Shown: piece after piece, positions 58,201 to 64,000 of the stretch
Numbering within the stretch: position 1 is the stretch's first letter
Layout of the letters: each line of letters starts with the position of its first letter
Assembly (NCBI RefSeq): GCF_002234675.1
Contig: NC_019872.2
Coordinates: forward strand, 12,583,950-12,647,949
Length of the DNA stretch: 64,000 bases
Reading direction: 5' to 3'
Origin: Oryzias latipes
Lineage: Eukaryota; Chordata; Actinopteri; Beloniformes; Adrianichthyidae
Made by a program: the position numbers and the translations under genes
Notes under the pieces: generated by a model
Told to the model about the DNA's origin: nothing
Database searches by the model: none
What the model saw: the letters and a program-made list of their open reading frames with translations, nothing else

Positions 58201-61200
58201 GTGGAGGAACAGACGCAGCAAGTGCATGATGGAGATGTCCTTCATGGTCAAAATAAATGCAGGAGCAATTGTGTCGCTTGAGAAGTATAAACTCAGGATT
58301 TCATCACAGTTAGTATGAACTAGAGCCTGCGATTGATGCGATGGCAGGTTGCTGTAAGGTGTAAACCAGGCTTTAGTTGCAACTTTCAAAAATAAAAAGG
58401 TACCAATATAATTGGGGGGGGTTCTAAAAATCATGACTGGTAGTGTATATTTCTACTGGAAAAAACATGTTTTTGTATCAAAATAATATTAAGCGTTTCA
58501 AGATTTTGTCACTCGCAGCATAAATCCAAAAGTACAGTATTTAATTTAGTGTCCAACTGAGTTTTTGGATTAGTGTAGCTGTCATACCTGATCCACTCTC
58601 AGCACTGTGACAGCAGCATTTGTGGCCATCCTAATCCCCCAGTGTTTGACCAGGTATGGGTCCAGGATGCCAGCTTTGAGCATGTCCTTCACTGCAGGGC
58701 CCTCTCCCTGCAGACGAGTGCCATTTTTAGCTTTCATTTAAATCACAACAAGTGAAGATTCAACTTGACCCTTAATTAACACCGCAAACTGTCTATAGAA
58801 AATGTGTTTTTAAAAATCAAAAGAGCAAGTAGCTAAAAAAAGAGATGCATTTTCATCATACTGGTGACGCCTAAAGAGTCATCAAGGAGGATAAAGTTAG
58901 AATAGTTTAGGCAACTTTATCAATAATTTCAAAATAAAGCACACATTTACATACCTCAATGTCAAAGCCTGTGTTTTTGTTTCCCTCATGATGAGCAGCG
59001 TACAGTTTAGAAATGAGCTCATTACCCTTGACCCCAGAGTTCTCGGCCAGAGCGCGAGGCAGCGCCTCAAAGGCGTCTGCAAACTTTTTGATGGAATACT
59101 GCTCCAGACCAGGGCAGGACTGCAGAAAGACAGAAGCAGATGCTTGTAAAATCAAAAAGCTGGCACTGTGTGAACCTAATGTGTCTCTGATGATACACCA
59201 AAGTCGTGGTACCTCTCCATATGAGGTGATCTGCTTGGCCAGCTCAATCTCTGTGGCTCCTCCTCCAGGTACCAGTCGCTTGTCCTGCATGAGAGACACA
59301 CTGTGGCTGCTGTGTCGACCAAAAAGACCCCCTCTGATCCTCTTTTGATCCCATTGGTCTTTTAATTATGATTATGCCTTTTATTTTAACCTAAAATCAA
59401 AAGCGAGGTCGAGCTTAATTTTCTAAAAATGTCCTCAATCGTCAGAAAAATGCCACAAGAACATGTTAAAAACAAAATTTTCATCTGAGTGGGTCTTTAA
59501 AATCTGCTGGGATTCAAGATCTTCTGTCTTACATCATGAACTTACCCTGACCAGAACCTTGAAGGTGTTGACTCCGTCATCAACAGCTCTCTCAATGTCA
59601 TCCATCAGGTTGTCAGTGGAGCCTCTGATCACCACAGTTGAAATGGCCCCATCCTCTTTTTCTGCAGAGCAATAAAGATCAGGTTATTTCTACGTCTCAT
59701 TTCAAACGAGTCAAACCCCGAACAGTAAAAAACAGACACTAACCGTGTTTGAAAACCACCACCTGAGTGTCTCCCACCTCTGCCACATACACATTATCGC
59801 AGTGACCCATTTCATCTGGAGTTGGAGCAGTCTAAAATGCATAAAGAAAGTTATTGCATGTTTCGGTATTTCATCACCTGATCAAAGGAAGTCACACTCA
59901 CTATTCTCGGCAGAGCGACTGCGCCCACAGTCTTGCAGAGCCTCCTGAGGTCCCACTTGCTGTTCAGCCTAGGAGGAAACACAAAAGAGGACTGAAATGC
60001 AACATACAACATCGCTTACCACTTCAGTGACGTGGAAACACTAAAAATATGGGTTCAAATACGATGCAACAGTTTTAACAAAAGGCAGCTCTGACCTGAC
60101 AACCATTAGCTTGTACTTGTTGGCGTAGTGGAGCGCCATGTCAGCCACTTTGCCCCCAGTTACCACCACGCTGGCGCCAGCATCCTTGATGGCTTTCACC
60201 TGAGACTCCATCAGGTCCTCCTCTCCCTTACTGAAGTTCATGAGCTCTTTAGCGTTATTTATCAACACTGTTCCCTGTGGGAAAAACAAAGCAGAAAAAA
60301 GTTGTGTCCTTAAGCTGCCTTAACTTTTATTTGAACTTCAAAATAAAAAATAAAAAAATAAAATTCCTCACAAACATTTTCATGAGGTGTAATTCAAATA
60401 TTCCATAAAATAGGCTTCTATAATCAGATGTAAAGGAAATCTTTTATCAGACATAGACAAGGAAATCCAAATAGGATTGTAACAATCAGAAACCCATAAA
60501 ATTTTAAATTTCAGAATTTCAATCCATTAAAAAAATGTATTTCCTTTAAATGTGGTCTCCATGTAAACTAGTGTATCCAAATCAAGAGAAAGAACAGAAA
60601 TTCTGGTAAAACGAATCTGCTCAAGAACAAATACAGAAGTTTAAACAGCATGAAAAAATTTGGATTAATCAAAAACTAAATCCATAGTAATACAAAAAAA
60701 TTTACAATTTCCAATCCAATATTCCAATATTATATTATATATTATAATTTTGTATTCCAATATTATATTAGAAAACTATTTCCAATATCCTATAATCCAA
60801 TATTGACCCACCAAATTGATCAGTTGGTTTCATTTCAAGCAAATTCTTTTATTTTGTCCCCCCTTGATTGTTTCATTTTCTATTTATAAAAATTTATAAA
60901 ATACTTATGGAAATTTTGCAAAACTCAATGAAATCTTAAAAACTTTGAATTTGGACTAATTGAAACCCGTTACCTTTGTCTCTGTCACCATGCAGTCAAA
61001 GGGGCAGGAAAATACAGCGATCTTGGCATCTTTAACTGATGTGACGTCTCCCTCTGCCTCCTTCTTAAAGACCATTCCATGAAGCACGGATGATGCCGTC
61101 ACGCCACAACCCTGAAAACAAGACAGACTGTAAATTAGAGACAAGTAAAACGTGGTTAAACACACATACAAAAGTAAAAAAAAAAAGAATCCTTACCGGG

Positions 61201-62747
61201 ATTTTGCACACTCTGACGTTATCCACATTGAAACTGCCAGACTCTGGGAAAATGGAAACTATGGCACACAAATGAAACATGAAGGAGGAAGTGAGATGAG
61301 GGTCATCATTTTTACCACCGGCAATCTGGACAGCTCGACTCACCGCACGCTTGGGCAATAAGGTTGGCAAAAAAGTCCTCGTTGCCGTACTGTTTACTCA
61401 TGACGGCGGTGCGGATGAAGGATGCAGCCTCATTGACGTCATGGAGATTTTTGGCTGAAGAACAAACGCAGTCCGGCAGGATCTCCAGGGCCTTCTTACA
61501 CGCCTGCTCATAACCTTCAATCACCTGTCAAGGAGAATAGGAAACCCTTCCATCGCTGCTATTTTGGGTCAGATTGAAATATTTGTGTATAATCTGTAAT
61601 ATTTAATCTTAGTGGTGTCGTGCTAATGCTTTACCTCCGACACAGACAACCCCATTCTGAGGAGCTCCTCTGCCATCTCCAGAAGAGCTCCAGCAAACAC
61701 CAAGACAAAGTTGGTTCCATCTCCAACTTCCTGCTCTTGCATGTGGGATGCCATCACAATCATTTTGGCTGCTGGATGTTGCACCTGCAATATAGTTATC
61801 ATAAAAAACAAACAAAAAAAAAAAGAAAAAGTTTCAATTAAAGGTTAACTTTTGTGGTTTTGATGGCATTTTAAAGAGCTGCAACCAAACGTCTTCCCAC
61901 CTCGAGCTCTCGGAGGATCGTTGCAGCATCATTGGTGACAAACAGCTTTTCCAAGTGGTTGATTACCATTTTGTTCATACCTGGGAGAGAATCACATCAT
62001 TAGAGGGATTCTTTAACATTTCAATCAGCAAACAAAACCATTTCTGACATTCATGCAAAGTCATGAACTCACCGTTAGGTCCATAGGCGGTGCGCGTGGT
62101 TTGAGAAAGCTCCTTACATGCTCTGATGTTACGAAAGACTGCCTCTTCTAAGCCTGAAAAGTGCTGGAGGACAACAATACATTTTGGCATTCATATTATA
62201 TCATCTACAAAGCAGTGACTGACATACCTTTAAATTATAATAATTTGTAAATATGAGGGGCAATGGAGGCCAAAATTACCCACCCTATAAAAATAAAGTT
62301 GTGTATAATGAAGATCAGCAAATAAAAAAAAGCAAGTATTACATCCTTCCTCTTAACAGTTAGCTAAGCATCTTCTGGATCAGGAGCTTGACACTGACAG
62401 CAGCGTAAAACTACAACATAATCCAAATATATAAAAACGCCAAACGCTTTGAAATAAGCAAAATACTGAGATAATGAGAACAAACAAATAAAGGGGAAAA
62501 TAATAGCCCCCGTACTGCATCAGGTCTCTATTCTGCAGCTTAGTTCCAGCGGCCTGCATGGCTTCTAGAACTCTCCCACATGACTAAACGACGATGCTAA
62601 ATCATGGGCTAGCGGTAGTTAGCACGCTACTTCCCGACTACGCTATAAAATGCTTCTTTCACCTCAAAACCCGAATCAAATTCTTACCTTCGCACCGTCT
62701 TTTAACATTTGGGCAAAGCCCGGAGCCTTAGGGATGTGAAGGGCCAT
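55226..62747 (-). CDS. cct8: T-complex protein 1 subunit theta (CCT8)
   Basis: One of eight subunits of the cytosolic TRiC/CCT chaperonin that folds actin, tubulin and WD proteins with ATP. Fourteen shared exons: 62688-62747, 62073-62163, 61901-61980, 61635-61784, 61344-61524, 61197-61258, 60974-61111, 60096-60274, 59902-59968, 59744-59831, 59546-59661, 59213-59284, 58955-59119 and 58588-58707. They encode 523 residues, and the last exon 55226-55297 adds 23 for 546 aa (human 548). Nucleotide-binding motifs are AYGPNG, NDAATIL, GDGTN (about 98-102) and VPGGGATE. The N-terminus MALHIPKAPGFAQMLKDGAK is nearly identical to human. The usual tail starts IIMAKPAGGPKPPEGKK and ends in four Asp. An alternative last exon at 56115-56219 is described separately. 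All introns are GT-AG. Confidence 0.97.
55500..55735 (+). repeat. TTAA-type inverted-repeat element, copy 6 (short form)
   Basis: The right end is GATGATCTGAGTGGGACCTAA, preceded by CTAAAAGACACTGGGGAC and GCTCTGCCAAAAATGCCCAAG. The left end is degraded. It lies between the two alternative last exons of cct8 and contains the minus-strand AATAAA at 55622-55627. Confidence 0.65.
56115..56219 (-). other. cct8: cct8 proximal alternative last exon (duplicated, different tail)
   Basis: An acceptor (GCGCAACCCAG) is followed by 34 codons in the same phase 0: IIMAKPAGGPKTPKQRGHWD then KDGWDEEPDHFDTH and TAG at 56115-56117. The first 11 codons equal the distal exon in protein but differ at four silent sites (Lys, Pro, Gly, Gly). 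The acceptor's pyrimidine tract is weaker than that of the distal exon (TG-rich). Use of it would give a 557-aa protein. No strong donor follows, so it is most likely an alternative terminal exon. A poly(A) signal at 55622-55627 lies inside a repeat. Confidence 0.75.
56639..58445. mobile_element. Tc1/mariner-like element, composite
   Basis: The left end AACTACTGGTCAAGTTTTAG and right end (inverse CACTACCAGTCATGATTTTT) are imperfect inverted repeats of the type seen in fish Tc1 elements (CTACTGGTCAAAAGTTTTAGA), each next to TA (56637-56638 and 58446-58447). The span is 1807 bp. Removing the nested 402-bp hAT MITE leaves about 1.4 kb, a usual Tc1 size. No transposase block was recognised inside, and other hAT-like scraps near 56790 (TAGGGGTGTGTAT) suggest several insertions. 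It occupies the cct8 intron before the proximal last exon. Confidence 0.55.
56927..57328. mobile_element. hAT-family MITE, nested, perfect 8-bp target duplication
   Basis: The ends are TAGGGCTGCACGAT and the inverse of TAGGCCTGCACAAAT. The octamer ACTCTACC occurs at 56919-56926 and again at 57329-57336, directly flanking the element. Size 402 bp, no ORF. Eight-base duplications are characteristic of hAT transposition, and the perfect duplication suggests a recent insertion. Confidence 0.88.
59321..59500 (-). repeat. TTAA-bounded inverted-repeat element, copy 7 (short form, inverted)
   Basis: The left end is AAAAAGACCCCCTCTGATCC and the right end CATCTGAGTGGGTCTTTAA (TTAA at 59497-59500). Next to the right end is CACAAGAACATGTTAAAAAC, shared with copy 5. 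It lies in a cct8 intron. Confidence 0.75.
60275..60973. other. cct8 intron, AT-rich
   Basis: A 700-base intron with a run of related AATATTATATT units at about 60719-60805. Nothing else was recognised. Confidence 0.5.
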
Positions 62748-62759
62748 TATTTAGCAGAA

Positions 62760-64000
62760 AGCAGCCCCGGTGTTCTTGTGAAAGTAGCCGCAGCGTGGCT
62801 TCAGCCCTAGTTACAAAGCCGGAGAGGCTGAAGAGAGGCGACTTCTACGGGGCGTGAGCTAAGAACGGAAAGCAACGAGGGACAAAACGAACAGACACAC
62901 ACAGCGGGGAAAATTTAGTCTAATGCCTTTTTAGGACAATGTACACTCATGGCTCTTCCCCAAAATTTCATGTTTGTCAGAACGTTTTTAAGAACGTCAT
63001 TTTTGGAACTGTTTTGGAAAACAAAATCATGGAAATAATTTGGATGCTGTAATGGGTAAATTCTGCATACACATAGTTGATTCTTTAATAACAAACAAAT
63101 CATAATTTTTCACAAAGAACTGCTTATATTTTCATCTGCAACCTTAATAGAAAAGAAATTTGATCCAAAATACTATGTGATCTACAGCTAATCAATATCC
63201 CATAATTTGTAACTGCTTATTATTGTGTCTATATATCCCTTTTTAAATTCACCTTTCTTCTTGTGAATTCCTTAATTTCCTTTTTACCATTGCTATTTCC
63301 ATATTTCCATGTCTGTTCTGACCACTGACTGTTTAAAAGAAGTTATCTTTACAGTTAAAGGATTTAACTTTCAATAAACCTCTGCCACAAAAAAACAAAC
63401 CAACAAAAACGTAAAGCTGGGAAACTGTCCCAGACACAATTTACAATTGTTGTACTGGCACACATTTATTCAAATACTAAGATGAAAATTCCACAGTTGA
63501 ACTTTGAAACCAGTCAAGTAGGGGCAAATATTCCCTTTAGTTTAGGAAATTATGGACAGATTTGGTCAAGTTTTAATAGTCATTTTTTTCTCCATTCCTC
63601 TTTTTATTAAAATGTTTTGTTCTTTTATTTATTTATAAATAAAACTGTTGTCTTTATGAATGAAAGCCTTTGGATAAATATAGCATTACTTTACTGATTC
63701 TTTCTTCACATAGCGTAAAATAACGGGAAAAAAGGTATCAAACCATCAATTTAAAGGTTTAAGTTAATGATTCCTAAAATGGTGAAATCATTTCATCAAA
63801 TTTAGTTTAGACGATACCAAAACAATTCTCAATTACAACAAATATGTTCTAGGCTCCATAAATGCTTGCAAAAAGAAGAAACCATTCTTAAGTAAATTCT
63901 TAACACTACAAATGAAGATCTTTTGCACACATTATTCACAAGTCTTCATCATAAATTGCAATTATATTGAGAAAAAAAAATACTCCAGCATTCTCCAGTG
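62760..64000. other. cct8: cct8 promoter side and right-hand spacer
   Basis: The cct8 start lies in a CpG-containing region (about 62690-62880), which should be its promoter, without a clear TATA box. From about 62930 to the end the sequence is AT-rich and no exon, RNA gene or delimited repeat was recognised. Confidence 0.5.

Overview
The window looks like nuclear DNA of a teleost fish, probably a percomorph related to medakas, cichlids or livebearers. The evidence is intron-split genes with compact GT-AG introns, proteins that read as ordinary vertebrate orthologues, AT-rich spacers, and typical fish repeats: Tc1/mariner, hAT and piggyBac-type MITEs and old LINE tails. The species cannot be fixed from sequence alone.

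Eight protein-coding genes are recognised and all lie on the minus strand. From left to right they are: ddx52 (255-4512, its 3' end outside the window), heatr6 (6863-15502), dynll2 (17782-18146), srsf1 (21273-24578), pigs (27667-32199), aldoc (33923-37210, probably with a non-coding first exon near 43.4-43.6 kb), rskr/SGK494 (47387-54751) and cct8 (55226-62747). Exon joins were worked out by hand from splice consensus and reading phase. Each joined CDS stays open, and each complete one gives a length close to its human counterpart. No convincing plus-strand host gene was found.

In human, dynll2-srsf1 and pigs-aldoc-rskr are two neighbouring groups on chromosome 17, with ddx52 and heatr6 also on 17. 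cct8 is on human chromosome 21. The block is therefore a rearranged chromosome-17-like segment with cct8 attached. The genes are unrelated housekeeping functions (rRNA helicase, HEAT-repeat scaffold, dynein light chain, splicing factor, GPI transamidase subunit, glycolytic enzyme, orphan AGC-like kinase, chaperonin subunit) and do not form a pathway.

The most interesting host feature is in cct8. Its last coding exon is duplicated in tandem. The distal copy (55226-55297) encodes the usual short acidic tail. The proximal copy (56115-56219) keeps the first 11 codons with only silent differences, then encodes a different, longer tail rich in Trp, Asp and His. The intron before the proximal copy carries a Tc1-like element with a hAT-type MITE nested inside it, flanked by a perfect 8-bp target duplication.

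Spacers and large introns hold mostly fossil repeats. One TTAA-bounded inverted-repeat family occurs at least seven times across the window. There is also an intact-looking piggyBac-type MITE, two LINE fragments, a Tc1 transposase remnant and one doubtful LTR-like stretch. The 38.5-46.3 kb region, which spans most of aldoc intron 1 and the aldoc-rskr spacer, is gene-poor. It holds two opposed homopolymer G/C tracts, a small Ser-rich open frame and two candidate aldoc start regions.
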